Part shown: one piece after another, positions 43,622 to 52,299 of the stretch
Layout: every line of letters begins with the position of its first letter
Position numbering within the stretch: the stretch's first letter is position 1
Source: CAVXZE01 sp963766175
GTDB lineage: Bacteria > Myxococcota_A > UBA9160 > UBA6930
Assembly: GCA_963766175.1 (NCBI GenBank)
Contig: CAVXZE010000010.1
Location: 124,001 to 188,000 of the forward strand
Length of the DNA stretch: 64,000 bases
Direction: 5' to 3'
The notes under the pieces: model-generated
The model's database searches: none
The model's input: only the letters and a program-made list of their open reading frames with translations
Told to the model about the DNA's origin: nothing
Translations under genes and position numbers: made by a program

Positions 43622-44913
43622 CAGGCTGCGGAAGAACGCCGGACAGGGAGGGAACCCCTGGGGTTCGAGGGGCTTTCGCTCGTACATGAGCGCGGAATCG
43701 GCGTTTCGTGCGCTCTTGTTGTCCGGCTCGTCATCGGTTTCGCGCTCCACTCGGGCGGGTTAGCTACGTCGGGCATAGCAGGTTCCTCATTCGCACGAGG
43801 TTGTAGGCCGCCTGGGTGAACGTGAACATCCAGCCCACGCGGTCCCTGCCCCGATGTTTCGTCTTGCGGATCGGGCCCACCGTCTTGCCCCAACCGAAGA
43901 CCTGCTCGATCGCCTTGCGCTTCCGCTGGCTGATCTCGTAGCCCACGTGCGTCGTGGTTCGATCGTCGACGGCGCTGCTCCGACCCTTGTCGTTCTGTGC
44001 CATGTGCGGCGTGACACCCAGCTTTCGAAGATCCCGAACCTGGGCCTGGGTGTCGTAGCCCTTGTCTCCGCCCAGCGTCGATCGACGGCCTCGCGGTAGC
44101 CTCTTCATCATCGCCACCGAAGCCTCACGCTCTGCGGTACCCGTCGCCAGCGTGGTTCGCGCAGCCACCACCAAGCCATGCCGGTTCTCCGTCACGACGT
44201 GGCCCATGAAGCACAGCTTCGCTTCCTTCCCCTTCCCTTTGCGGAACAGCCGGGACTCCGGGTCTGTCGTCGAAGCGTGCGTGTCGTTCTTCCGGCGCTC
44301 ACCGTGGAAGTCCCGTTCCGTTGCCTTCCGTCCGCCACCGCGGCCGCCCTTACCCTCGTCCTTGGGCCGAAAGCTCTTGTGGCCCGCCCACGCCTCGATC
44401 AACGTGCCGTCTACCGTGAAATGCTCGTCAGAGAGAAGGCCGTGCTCTCGCGCCTCCTCCAACACCGCCTGAAAGAACGCCTCCGCGATCTCTCCCCGCA
44501 GCAGCCGATCCCGATTCTTCGTGAACACCGTCACGTCCCAGACGCGATCATCCATCTCGAGCCCCACGAACCAGCGGAACAGCAGGTTGTACTCGAGCTG
44601 CTCCATCAGCAGCCGCTCGCTTCGAACCGAATAGAGCACCTGCAGGAGCAGCGCGCGCAGCAGCTGCTCCGGCGGAATCGACGGACGCCCCGTCCGCGAG
44701 TACAGGCTGCGGAACTTGCGGTCCAGACGCCCGAGAGCCCGATTGGCCATCTCCCGCGTCGCGCGGAGCGGGTGATCGTCCGGAATCCGGGCTTCCGGCG
44801 ACACGTAGCTGAACATCGTGGACTGCGGTTGATCGGTTCCGCGCATCTCCCTACCCCCTATCAACCGTGTATCATCGAATTGCACGCTATGCACGGGGTT
44901 TTTCCGCAGCCTG
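43622..44913. mobile_element. IS5-type insertion sequence, apparently complete
   Basis: The 1292-bp element starts with CAGGCTGCGGAA (43622-43633) and ends with its reverse complement (44902-44913); the similarity continues imperfectly inward. CTAG flanks both ends (43618-43621 and 44914-44917), consistent with a 4-bp target duplication. One intact transposase gene fills it in the minus orientation. It lies about 100 bp upstream of the MFS transporter and may affect its promoter. Confidence 0.85.
43764..44846 (-). CDS. IS5 family DDE transposase
   Basis: A 360-residue transposase. The N-terminal part (SYVSPEARIPDDHPLRATREM through the RPSIPPEQLLRALLLQ segment) is the DUF772 domain; the DDE residues are likely Asp in FTVDGTLIEAW, Asp in GGDKGYDTQ and Glu in RKAIEQVFGW. 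No frameshift or stop interrupts it. The ATG at 44846 has GGGAG upstream; an earlier in-frame ATG lies outside the element's right end. Confidence 0.92.
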   Translation of the reverse strand: MRGTDQPQSTMFSYVSPEARIPDDHPLRATREMANRALGRLDRKFRSLYSRTGRPSIPPEQLLRALLLQVLYSVRSERLLMEQLEYNLLFRWFVGLEMDDRVWDVTVFTKNRDRLLRGEIAEAFFQAVLEEAREHGLLSDEHFTVDGTLIEAWAGHKSFRPKDEGKGGRGGGRKATERDFHGERRKNDTHASTTDPESRLFRKGKGKEAKLCFMGHVVTENRHGLVVAARTTLATGTAEREASVAMMKRLPRGRRSTLGGDKGYDTQAQVRDLRKLGVTPHMAQNDKGRSSAVDDRTTTHVGYEISQRKRKAIEQVFGWGKTVGPIRKTKHRGRDRVGWMFTFTQAAYNLVRMRNLLCPT

Positions 44914-45020
44914 CTAGTGCTGCGCTGGGCTATGCTCCTGCCGGCTCCCACCAACGTCGCCCGAGAGATCGGGCGATTCATCACCGGGAAAGGCTGTCGC
45001 GGGCTTCGCGCTGAGCGGAA

Positions 45021-46307
45021 ATGAGGAAGAAGATCTTCTACGGCTGGTGGATCGTCCTGGCGACGAACCTGATCTGCATGGTCGGCTACGGCACCTGGCT
45101 CTACAGCTTCGGTGTCTTCTTCAAGCCGATGTCGGCCGAGTTCGGCTGGACGCGGGCGATGACGGCCGGCGCCTATTCGTTCCGGGGCATCCAGGGAGGG
45201 ATCGCGTCGCCGATCGTGGGCTGGGCCGTGGACAAATACGGATCGCGCGGCGTCATCGTCCTGGGAGCCATCTTTTCCGGGGCCTCGTTCGCCCTGATGT
45301 ACTTCGTCGACTCGCTGCTTGGCTTCTACCTCGTCTACGGGGTTCTGCTGTCGATTGGAATGAGCGCGATGCTCTATCTCCCGGCCTGGACCGTCATCGC
45401 CAAGTGGTTCAAACGCCGCCTCTCCCTGGCCATGGCGCTGCTCGCGGTGGGCGCCGGATTCGGTGGTCTGATCTGCGCTCCCTCGGCGGCATTCCTGATC
45501 GAACGCTTCGGATGGAGATCGGCGTTCGTGGTGATGGGGGTGGTGATCTGGATCGTGGTGATTCCCCTGGCCCTCGTGGTCAGGAACAGTCCCGCCGAGA
45601 TGGGACTGGCACCCGACGGCGATCCGCTGCCGGAGCGGGAGCCGCAGGAGAACGATTTGCCGTCGGAGGAAAACGGGGGTGCACGGGAGCTTTCGGGGTC
45701 GGGCGAGTACACCCTCAAGCAGGCCCTCAAGTCCTCCGCCTTCTGGCTGATGTCACTGGCCTTCTTCTTCTTCGGCATGGCCCACTCCACCGTCACGGTG
45801 CACACCGTCCCGGCACTGACCGATGCTGGAATTCCGGTGACGAAGGCGGCTTTCAGCATCGGTCTGCTCACCCTCGTCAGCGTGATCGGCAGGCTCTCTT
45901 TTGGCTATCTGGGCGACTACATCACCAAGCGTTATCTGTTCATGATCGCCTACGTTCTCACGGGGCTGGGTCTCCTGGTCCTGATGAACGCCAGGACCAT
46001 GCCCATGGTCTACCTCTTCATCTTCCTCTTCGGTGTGGGCTTCGGGGGAACCGTGCCGCTGATGCCGGCCATCCTGGCCGACTACTTCGGCGTCACGTCA
46101 TTCGGAAAGATCCAGGGCTTCATGAACCCCATCATGATGTTCGCCGGCGCCGTCGGTCCGATCTTCGCGGGTTCCGTCTTCGACGCGACTGGTTCGTACC
46201 GGATCAGCTTCATGGTGACGGGTCTCCTCAGCTTCTGCTCCGCCATCGCCATCTTCTTTGCACGGCCGGCGATTCCCCCGCAGGAGTTCGCCGCGCAGCT
46301 GGCATGA
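45021..46307 (+). CDS. MFS transporter (OFA/monocarboxylate-type)
   Basis: A 428-residue major facilitator with 12 predicted membrane segments in two bundles of six and a charged cytoplasmic loop at about 200-235. The N-terminal FYGWWIV start and the GWAVDKYGSRGV loop between helices 2 and 3 (about 68-79) resemble oxalate/formate antiporter and monocarboxylate transporter relatives. An organic-acid substrate would suit the next gene, a crotonase 45 bp downstream. The IS element ends about 100 bp upstream, so its own promoter may have been displaced. Confidence 0.87.
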   Translation: MRKKIFYGWWIVLATNLICMVGYGTWLYSFGVFFKPMSAEFGWTRAMTAGAYSFRGIQGGIASPIVGWAVDKYGSRGVIVLGAIFSGASFALMYFVDSLLGFYLVYGVLLSIGMSAMLYLPAWTVIAKWFKRRLSLAMALLAVGAGFGGLICAPSAAFLIERFGWRSAFVVMGVVIWIVVIPLALVVRNSPAEMGLAPDGDPLPEREPQENDLPSEENGGARELSGSGEYTLKQALKSSAFWLMSLAFFFFGMAHSTVTVHTVPALTDAGIPVTKAAFSIGLLTLVSVIGRLSFGYLGDYITKRYLFMIAYVLTGLGLLVLMNARTMPMVYLFIFLFGVGFGGTVPLMPAILADYFGVTSFGKIQGFMNPIMMFAGAVGPIFAGSVFDATGSYRISFMVTGLLSFCSAIAIFFARPAIPPQEFAAQLA

Positions 46308-46352
46308 GGCGGTGAGCGGACGACCCGGAGGGGCCCGCGAGAGGAGAGAGAC

Positions 46353-47183
46353 GTGACCGACACAACTTCCCAGGAGGAGCGTCACCTGCTCGTCGAGAGA
46401 CGGGACGGCGTGCTGATCCTCACCATGAACCGCCCGGCGGCGCGCAACGCCCTGAGCCCGCAGATGTTGGTCCTGATGGCCGAGGCGTGGCACGAGTTCC
46501 GAGACTCGAAGGATCTTCGCGTGGCGATCCTCACCGGCGCCGGCGGCGAAGACTTTTCTGCCGGGGGCGACCTCAAGCTGACCATGCCTCTCATCACCGG
46601 TGCGCGGAAGCCCGAGGACGAGTGGGACCACCGCCTCGTCGCCGATCTCACCCAGTTCAGCGACGCCATCCTGCGCGGCTTCGCGCTCTACAAGCCCGTG
46701 ATCGCCGCGGTCAACGGGAACGCGCTGGGTGGTGGGAGCGAATTGACCAACGCCTGCGATCTGCGCGTCGCTGCCGAGAACGCGGTCTTCGGAATGCCCG
46801 AAGCCAGGGTAGGGCTATTGCCGGGAGGTGGCTCGATCAGTCGTCTGCCGCGTCAGATCCCCTATGCGAAGGCAATGGAGATGCTGTTGATCGGCGACTC
46901 CTTCGATGCACACCAGGCGCTCGAGATGGGTCTCCTCAACTACGTGGTGCCTCCCGAGGAGCTGATGGACAAGGCGTTCGAGCTGGCCGAGAAGCTCGCC
47001 GCCAACGGACCTCTCGCGGTGCAGAAGATCAAGGAGGGAGTGGTGCGGACCAGCGGCCTCCCCCTCGACCGCGCCCTCGAGATCGAGAACGAGGTATCGG
47101 TGGCGGTGGTGACCTCGAAGGACGCCCGGGAGGGGCCCCGCGCCTTCGCGGAGAAGCGCAAGCCGAGGTTCACCGGCGAATGA
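46353..47183 (+). CDS. Enoyl-CoA hydratase (crotonase)
   Basis: A 276-residue crotonase and, of the three in the window, the one closest to a classical hydratase. It keeps a Glu after the glycine run in NALGGGSELTNA (about 126-137) and a second in FGMPEARVGLLPGGG (about 146-160). The oxyanion loop FSAGGDLKLT is intact. The start is GTG at 46353 after GAGAGGAGAGAG. It is probably co-transcribed with the MFS gene; its stop abuts the stop of the convergent GST fusion. Confidence 0.88.
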   Translation: MTDTTSQEERHLLVERRDGVLILTMNRPAARNALSPQMLVLMAEAWHEFRDSKDLRVAILTGAGGEDFSAGGDLKLTMPLITGARKPEDEWDHRLVADLTQFSDAILRGFALYKPVIAAVNGNALGGGSELTNACDLRVAAENAVFGMPEARVGLLPGGGSISRLPRQIPYAKAMEMLLIGDSFDAHQALEMGLLNYVVPPEELMDKAFELAEKLAANGPLAVQKIKEGVVRTSGLPLDRALEIENEVSVAVVTSKDAREGPRAFAEKRKPRFTGE

Positions 47184-48923
47184 CTAGGGAGCGATCCAGG
47201 GGTTCGCCTCCACGGCAGGGCGCCGGCGGATCGCCTCGAGCCAGCGCAGGATGCCGGGAAAACGCGGCCCCTCGATCTCGAGACCGAGAGCGGGGAAGGT
47301 CTCGATGCGCGTGAACCAGCCGAGGTCGGCCATGCCGAAGGTGTCGCCTACGAGGTAGGCCGATTCTGCCAGCCTTCGCTCGATCACCTCGAGCTTGGAC
47401 AGGATGATCTGGCGAGCCAGGGCCTCGCTGGTGTCGAAGCGAACCTTTCCTCGGAGCGCGTCGCGAAGCCACTCCAGGTGGGAGGGATGGACGCCCGGAG
47501 GCACGACCTGGTCGACGTTCTCGGCGGTGATTCCTGCCGCCAGCCCTGCCGGGCGCAGAATGTGCAGGTAGAAGAGCGGACGGAACTCCTTGTGGGTTCC
47601 GGCCTCCAGGGCCAGCCACATGCGGACCTGTGCGACCTGGTAGGCGCCGCGCGGATAAAGCTTGGCTCCCTCGAAGCTGGCGTCGAGATACTCCGCGATC
47701 AGCTGGGAATCGTAGATCAGCCGATCGCCGTGTCGCAGCGCTGGAAGCTCGCCGTTCGGATTGATGGCGAGGTAGTCGGGCGCCTTGTGAGCCATCCGAG
47801 TCATGTCCACCCGAACGGTCTCCCACGGCAGCCCCTTCTCTGAAAGCAGAATCCGGATCCGGCGCCCGTGAGGTGAGCGCGGGTCATCGTAGAGGGTGAT
47901 CTCCGGATCGACCTCTCCGGTAACCGGCTTGCAGGAGAGCCGGCTCGGGGCGTCGCGTGGTGCGATTTCGCCGTTACGGGGTGGTCGGATTCGCCGCCTG
48001 GGGGCCGGCGCGGGGTCGGCCTTCTCGCCGTCCAGGAAGCGCCGGGCTGCCCGCCTCAAGACCGCCAGGCGCAGGGTATCCCAGACGGTACGCTCGCTCT
48101 CGACCTTGCGGAGGGTCCGCCCGAGCCAGGGCAGGAGCGGCGTTCGCGAGAGCCTGGTGAGATCCCGGTCCTGTTTGGAGAGCGTGCCTGCGAAGGACGG
48201 GCGCTCCCGAAGGCGCCGCATCCAGCGAGAGACCCCGGGATAGCGGTGCGGATCGATGCGGAGCCCGATGTAGGGGTACATCGCCACGCGCGGGTAGATC
48301 GAGATCTCGGCCTGGCTGAACCCGTCTCCGACCAGGTAGTCTCGGTCTTCGAGTCTCTTCTCCAGCGCATCCAGCCAGCGCAACAGACGATACTGACACT
48401 CGCTCTCCTCGGCGGGTGTGAGCACCGCGAGGCGCCAGACGCGTGCCTCCCAGGCGAGGTCGGCGGCGTCGGAGGTGGAGCGTCGAGCGACGGCCAGCGC
48501 CTCCTCCAGGCTTCGGGTGAGCCGGAGCATCGGGCCCATCACGCGCTGGTACATCAGCGTGCGGTAGTCCTTGGCCATGGCGGCCTCGGCGGACTGCCAC
48601 ATCTTGACCTGCGCCAGCTCCCAGGGGTCGCTCGGGTAGAGGAGAACCTCCGGAAAGACATCGTCGAGGTACTCGGTGATCACGTTCGACTCGTAGATGA
48701 CCCGCTCGCCGTGAGCGAGGGTGGGGACGAAGCCGTTGGGATTGATCTCGAGATAGGCGGGGTTGCGCTGCTCGAGACGAGAGAGATCGATCGTCTCGGT
48801 GTCCCAGCGGAGCTCCTTCTCGATCATCGTAATGCGGCAGCGCCGCGCGCAGGGCGAGGCACCGAAGTCGTAGAGGAGGAGCCCGTGCCGATTGCCGGTT
48901 CGGAAGCTCTCTTCTCCGCTCAC
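47184..48923 (-). CDS. Tandem two-domain glutathione S-transferase fusion
   Basis: A 579-residue protein with two complete GST units in one chain. Unit 1 (about 15-270) has the thioredoxin-like half with SPCARRCRI, NPNGFVPTL and ESNVITEYL; unit 2 (about 345-579) repeats it with SPHGRRIRI, NPNGELPAL and DSQLIAEYLD. A basic Pro/Arg-rich linker (about 300-340) joins them. Single-domain bacterial GSTs are near 200-240 residues, so this is a true fusion. Each unit has a Ser at the expected catalytic turn. Role unknown: glutathione conjugation, isomerisation or dehalogenation. The GTG start overlaps the small ORF upstream (GTGA). Confidence 0.85.
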   Translation of the reverse strand: MSGEESFRTGNRHGLLLYDFGASPCARRCRITMIEKELRWDTETIDLSRLEQRNPAYLEINPNGFVPTLAHGERVIYESNVITEYLDDVFPEVLLYPSDPWELAQVKMWQSAEAAMAKDYRTLMYQRVMGPMLRLTRSLEEALAVARRSTSDAADLAWEARVWRLAVLTPAEESECQYRLLRWLDALEKRLEDRDYLVGDGFSQAEISIYPRVAMYPYIGLRIDPHRYPGVSRWMRRLRERPSFAGTLSKQDRDLTRLSRTPLLPWLGRTLRKVESERTVWDTLRLAVLRRAARRFLDGEKADPAPAPRRRIRPPRNGEIAPRDAPSRLSCKPVTGEVDPEITLYDDPRSPHGRRIRILLSEKGLPWETVRVDMTRMAHKAPDYLAINPNGELPALRHGDRLIYDSQLIAEYLDASFEGAKLYPRGAYQVAQVRMWLALEAGTHKEFRPLFYLHILRPAGLAAGITAENVDQVVPPGVHPSHLEWLRDALRGKVRFDTSEALARQIILSKLEVIERRLAESAYLVGDTFGMADLGWFTRIETFPALGLEIEGPRFPGILRWLEAIRRRPAVEANPWIAP

Positions 48924-49030
48924 GCCTCCGGCGCCTCGGCTTTCTCGATGCGGCAGGCGCTCTTGTAGATGCCGTCCTCCCGGGTTGCTCTTCGCTCGGC
49001 GCCGGGTCCCGTTGCCATCTGTCGCTTCAT
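48920..49030 (-). CDS. Possible 36-residue small ORF coupled to GST fusion
   Basis: An ATG at 49030 preceded by GGGAGA opens a 36-codon frame whose TGA overlaps the GTG start of the GST fusion (GTGA). The peptide has one Cys and a charged C-terminus (IYKSACRIEKAE). It could be a real small protein, a truncated gene or a translational coupling leader; composition and spacing are the only evidence. Confidence 0.35.
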   Translation of the reverse strand: MKRQMATGPGAERRATREDGIYKSACRIEKAEAPEA

Positions 49031-49061
49031 TCGCGATCTCCCGGTCGGAGCTTCCAGGAAC

Positions 49062-50399
49062 TCAGGGATGGTAGAGCCGCTTCGCCTCGTCGCGCAGCCA
49101 GTCCCGGTGGTCCGGGTGTGCCACTGCAATCAGCTCCTCAGCCCGCTCGCGAACGCTCTTTCCGAGCAGGCGCGCCACACCCTGGTCGGTGACGATGGTG
49201 TCCGCCAGCTCGCGCGGGATGGAGACGATCTGGCCCTTCTCGAACTGCGGAAGGATGGTGGAGACGCTTCCGCCCTTTGCGCTCGAGGGCAGCACGGTCA
49301 CCGCGCGGCCCTTCTTGGAGAGGAAGGCGCCGAGGTGGAAGGCCAGCTGCCCCCCCGTCCCGCTGTAGACCATCGGCCCAATGGCGTAGACACCGATCTG
49401 TCCGCTCAGGTCCACCATCAGCGCTCCGTTCAGAGTGAGCATGCGCTGGTGTCGAGCGATGACCGTCGGATCGTTGGTGTATTCGTAGGAGCGGAGCTGG
49501 AAGAAGGGATTGTTCTCGATGAACTCGAGATCTTCGGGGCTGTTTCCCACGTAGGAGGAGACGAACTGCCGAGGATGGAGCTCGGCGAACCTGCAGGTGA
49601 TGATGCCCCTCCGCACCAGATCCACCGTCCCGGGGACCGTGAGCTCTCCGAAATACCCGAGGTCGTTGGCGTCGTCGAAGGCGCCGAGCAGCGGCAGGGC
49701 GCCGGTGTGGGTGCCCAGACCCAGCTGGAGGGTATCGCCGTCCTTCACGAGGGACTTGACGTGTTCCGCGATGCGGCGGTCGACGTCCGGAAAATCTGCC
49801 GGGTCGGGGTCGGGTGCGGCGAGACGCGGGCGATCTCCCTCCACGATCGCGTCGAGCTGCGAGACGTGGATCCAGCTGTCGCCACAGGTCCGCGGAGTCC
49901 CCGGAGAAATCTCCACGATCACCCGCTTCGCGCGCCGCGCGCTGGTCACCGCGTCCCAGACCGAGTTGCCCACGCAGACCCAGCCGCGCTCGTCAGGGGG
50001 CGAGACCACCAGCAGCAGATCGTCGATCGGTCGCCCTTCCCCGGGCCGGCTGTCGGCGGCCTTGTGCTGGTTGATCATGTGGAGCGGGTGGAAGTCGACG
50101 AGACGGTTGGCGAGGGCCCGGCGATTGTCCGGGGCGAGGGCGTACTGCACTTGCAGATCCCAGGCCGTTCGTGCGCTCTCGCGGAACCAGCCCATGTCGG
50201 GAATCACCACGCTGCGGATGGTGACGTCGCGAAGCTCCTCCTCCCGCGCAGCGAGCGTCGCCAGGATCGCCGGCGGTTGGTGCGCGCTCGGCATCCAGAC
50301 GAGATCACCCGATTCGACAAGTCGCGCGGCCTCCTGGGCCTCCATCCGCTTGCGTTCGAATTCCTTCTGCGGATCGACGCTGAGATCGAGCCGGGCCAC
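49062..50399 (-). CDS. Acetyl-CoA hydrolase/4-hydroxybutyrate CoA-transferase family protein
   Basis: A 445-residue family I CoA-transferase (Cat2/AbfT/butyryl-CoA:acetate type), which moves CoA between an acyl-CoA and a free acid. The glycine-rich LQLGLGTHTGALP (about 225-237) and the catalytic Glu in LGYFGELTV (about 252) are as expected, as is the GTGGQLAFHLGAFLSKKG segment near residue 350. The start is GTG at 50399. It is between two GST genes in the same orientation; it may spare ATP in acid activation. Confidence 0.85.
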   Translation of the reverse strand: MARLDLSVDPQKEFERKRMEAQEAARLVESGDLVWMPSAHQPPAILATLAAREEELRDVTIRSVVIPDMGWFRESARTAWDLQVQYALAPDNRRALANRLVDFHPLHMINQHKAADSRPGEGRPIDDLLLVVSPPDERGWVCVGNSVWDAVTSARRAKRVIVEISPGTPRTCGDSWIHVSQLDAIVEGDRPRLAAPDPDPADFPDVDRRIAEHVKSLVKDGDTLQLGLGTHTGALPLLGAFDDANDLGYFGELTVPGTVDLVRRGIITCRFAELHPRQFVSSYVGNSPEDLEFIENNPFFQLRSYEYTNDPTVIARHQRMLTLNGALMVDLSGQIGVYAIGPMVYSGTGGQLAFHLGAFLSKKGRAVTVLPSSAKGGSVSTILPQFEKGQIVSIPRELADTIVTDQGVARLLGKSVRERAEELIAVAHPDHRDWLRDEAKRLYHP

Positions 50400-50423
50400 T
50401 TGGATCTCGATCCTCGCCGGCGA

Positions 50424-51032
50424 TCAGCTGCTCGAGCTCCGAGCGCGGGCGACCGCCGGCCGGCCCAGGCAGGCGTCGAACCAGGCCTTCACGCGAGGGA
50501 AGCCCGTGAGGTCGAGGCCGACGAAGATCGCCCAGGAGAGAACGGAGGCGACGTTCAGGTCGGCGATGGTGAAGGCGTCTCCCAGCAGGTATGCGCGGTC
50601 GGCGAGCGCACCGTCGAGCACGCCTAGCGGCGCCTGGAGAGCTTCCGCGCCGGCCTCGGCCTCGGAGGCGTTGCGCTGATCCTCCGGCAGAAGGACGCGG
50701 TGCTGGAGCATCTTGAGCAGGTGCGGCTCGAGCTCGGTCATGCCCCAGAAGCTCCACTGTACGGCGCGGGCCTCGTCCTCGAGAGCCTTTGGCTGCAGGC
50801 CGCCGTCGTACTTCTTGGCCAGGTAGAGATTGATCGCCATTGATTCGAAGAGGGTCAGGTCACCGTCCACGAGCGCGGGAATGCGCCCGTTCGGGTTGAT
50901 CGCCAGGTACTGGGGCTTCTTCGCTTCATCGAGAAAATTCACAGCCACGTTCTCGTAATCGACGCCGATTTCTTCGAGCGCCCAGAGGGAGCGAAGAGCG
51001 CGCGACATGGGAACTCCATAGAGCTTGATCAT
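50424..51032 (-). CDS. Glutathione S-transferase
   Basis: A 202-residue single-domain-pair GST. The thioredoxin-like half starts MIKLYGVPMSRALRSLWALEE, includes the cis-Pro motif NPNGRIPAL and FESMAINLYLAKK, and the helical half has AYLLGDAFTIADL (about 148-160). A Ser near position 10 is the probable activating residue. ATG at 51032 follows GAGGAG; the longer frame upstream runs through a decayed sulfatase end and a repeat and is not part of the gene. It ends 25 bp before the CoA-transferase start. Confidence 0.9.
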   Translation of the reverse strand: MIKLYGVPMSRALRSLWALEEIGVDYENVAVNFLDEAKKPQYLAINPNGRIPALVDGDLTLFESMAINLYLAKKYDGGLQPKALEDEARAVQWSFWGMTELEPHLLKMLQHRVLLPEDQRNASEAEAGAEALQAPLGVLDGALADRAYLLGDAFTIADLNVASVLSWAIFVGLDLTGFPRVKAWFDACLGRPAVARARSSSS

Positions 51033-51138
51033 GGGGGTCTCCTCGGTGCAATACAGCCAACCTCCAGGATACTCGATTGCGGGCCTGGTGACCGGTCCGC
51101 TCGAAAGGTGGTGGAGCGCTCGACAGGGCTCCGCGGGC

Positions 51139-51352
51139 TCACTGCAGGTAGCCGAGCACCTCGAGCATCTTGCTCCGGATCGGGTCCAGTGTGGCGCCGT
51201 TCTGGCCACTTCCGGCTCCGGCACCTCAGCGCTGAGGCTCGTCTCGCTCCCGTGGAACGGCCGCTCCTCTCCCGGGTCCAGGCTCAGGTCGTATCCGGAG
51301 TCGGAGCCGTCCTGGGCGACGATGCGCTTGAGGCCCGCGCTCAGGGAGGCGC
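51139..51352 (-). pseudogene. Decayed C-terminal end of a sulfatase
   Basis: On the minus strand one frame reads YDLSLDPGEERPFHGS, the typical late segment of arylsulfatase-type enzymes (YDL..DPGE), and a shifted frame then reads ATLDPIRSKMLEVLGYLQ and stops at 51139-51141, a typical sulfatase ending (LGYL). The two frames need a frameshift near 51226-51240 to join. The fragment stops exactly at the edge of the inverted repeat at 51353, and no catalytic half is present anywhere nearby. This looks like a gene cut off by a rearrangement at the repeat. Confidence 0.6.
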
Positions 51353-51442
51353 GGGGACGTTGTTGAATGTTCAACTTCTGAATCGTATGGTGTGTTCCTC
51401 CGCGTGACCAACGAGGAAAGTTGAACATTCAACAACGTCCCC
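51353..51442. repeat. 90-bp inverted-repeat element, copy 1
   Basis: Two perfect 25-bp arms (51353-51377 and 51418-51442) surround a 40-nt loop. Each arm begins (or ends) with GGGGACGTT and contains the smaller palindrome GTTGAA-TG-TTCAAC. The outer edge lies 17 bp before the MscS start codon. A second, partly eroded copy is at 54128-54208. The shape resembles REP/BIME or a small non-autonomous mobile element; no matching transposase is in the window. Confidence 0.85.
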
Positions 51443-51458
51443 GCTGAGGAACTGCCAA

Positions 51459-52286
51459 ATGGATGCCAACGCCCAAGACTTTGTCCAGACCGTCGTCACG
51501 GTCGTTTCGACGTGGGGTCTCCAGGTCATCGGGGCGCTGGTGGTCCTGCTGGTGGGGCGTGTCGTCGCCGGCTCGCTTCGGCGCCTGACCCGCCGCGCCC
51601 TGGAGCGGGCGAACCTGGAACCGGTCCTGATTCCCTTCTTCGCGAATGGCATCTACTACCTGACCCTCGCCGCCGTCGTGATCGCGGTCCTCAGCCTCTT
51701 CGGCATCGAGACGACCTCCCTGATCGCCGTGCTCGGCGCGGCCGGGCTGGCAGTCGGCCTGGCGCTGCAGGGTACGCTCTCGAACTTCGCCGCCGGGGTG
51801 ATGCTCCTGATCTTCCGGCCCTTCAAGGCGGGCGACTACGTCGAGGTCGCCGGGCAGGGCGGCTCGGTGCAGGAAGTCGGGATCTTCTCGAGTACGCTCC
51901 ACACACCGGACAACGTGAAGGTCACGATCCCGAACTCCGCCGTCTACGGGCAGACGATCAAGAACTACACGGCGAACGATACGCGGCGCAACGACCTCGT
52001 GATCGGGATCTCCTACGGCGACGACATCGCCCGGGCGATCGAGACCATCAGTCAGGTCCTCGCGGCCGACTCGCGAGTGCTCGACGATCCGAAGCCCATC
52101 GTGGCCGTGGCCGAGCTCGCCGATTCCTCGGTGAACCTGGTGGTCCGTCCCTGGTGCGCGGGTGGCGACTACTGGGCCTTGCGTTTCGACCTGACGCGCA
52201 AGCTCAAGGAGGAGCTCGAGGCTGCGGGCTGCTCGATCCCGTACCCGCAGCGGGACGTACACCTGCACCAGGACGGACGCCAATAG
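51459..52286 (+). CDS. mscS: Small-conductance mechanosensitive channel, MscS family
   Basis: A 275-residue MscS-type channel that opens under membrane tension during osmotic downshock. It has three membrane helices (about 20-40, 62-84 and 92-115); the pore helix carries the alternating Gly/Ala pattern GAAGLAVGLALQGTLSNFAAG. The beta domain (FRPFKAGDYVEVAGQGGSVQEV) and the C-terminal alpha/beta domain complete the standard E. coli-like length. GAGGA lies upstream of the ATG at 51459. The inverted repeat ends only 17 bp before the start, so the promoter must lie in or beyond the repeat. Flanked by both repeat copies together with the serine hydrolase. Confidence 0.93.
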   Translation: MDANAQDFVQTVVTVVSTWGLQVIGALVVLLVGRVVAGSLRRLTRRALERANLEPVLIPFFANGIYYLTLAAVVIAVLSLFGIETTSLIAVLGAAGLAVGLALQGTLSNFAAGVMLLIFRPFKAGDYVEVAGQGGSVQEVGIFSSTLHTPDNVKVTIPNSAVYGQTIKNYTANDTRRNDLVIGISYGDDIARAIETISQVLAADSRVLDDPKPIVAVAELADSSVNLVVRPWCAGGDYWALRFDLTRKLKEELEAAGCSIPYPQRDVHLHQDGRQ

Positions 52287-52299
52287 GAGTAGCCGCGGG

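Noticed and set aside
44178..45014. Plus-strand frame opposite the transposase
   Set aside because: Shadow of the transposase gene; crosses the IS end without a domain.
51108..51407. Plus-strand frame across the sulfatase remnant
   Set aside because: Low-complexity Arg/Gly-rich translation; the minus strand gives recognisable sulfatase-tail motifs.
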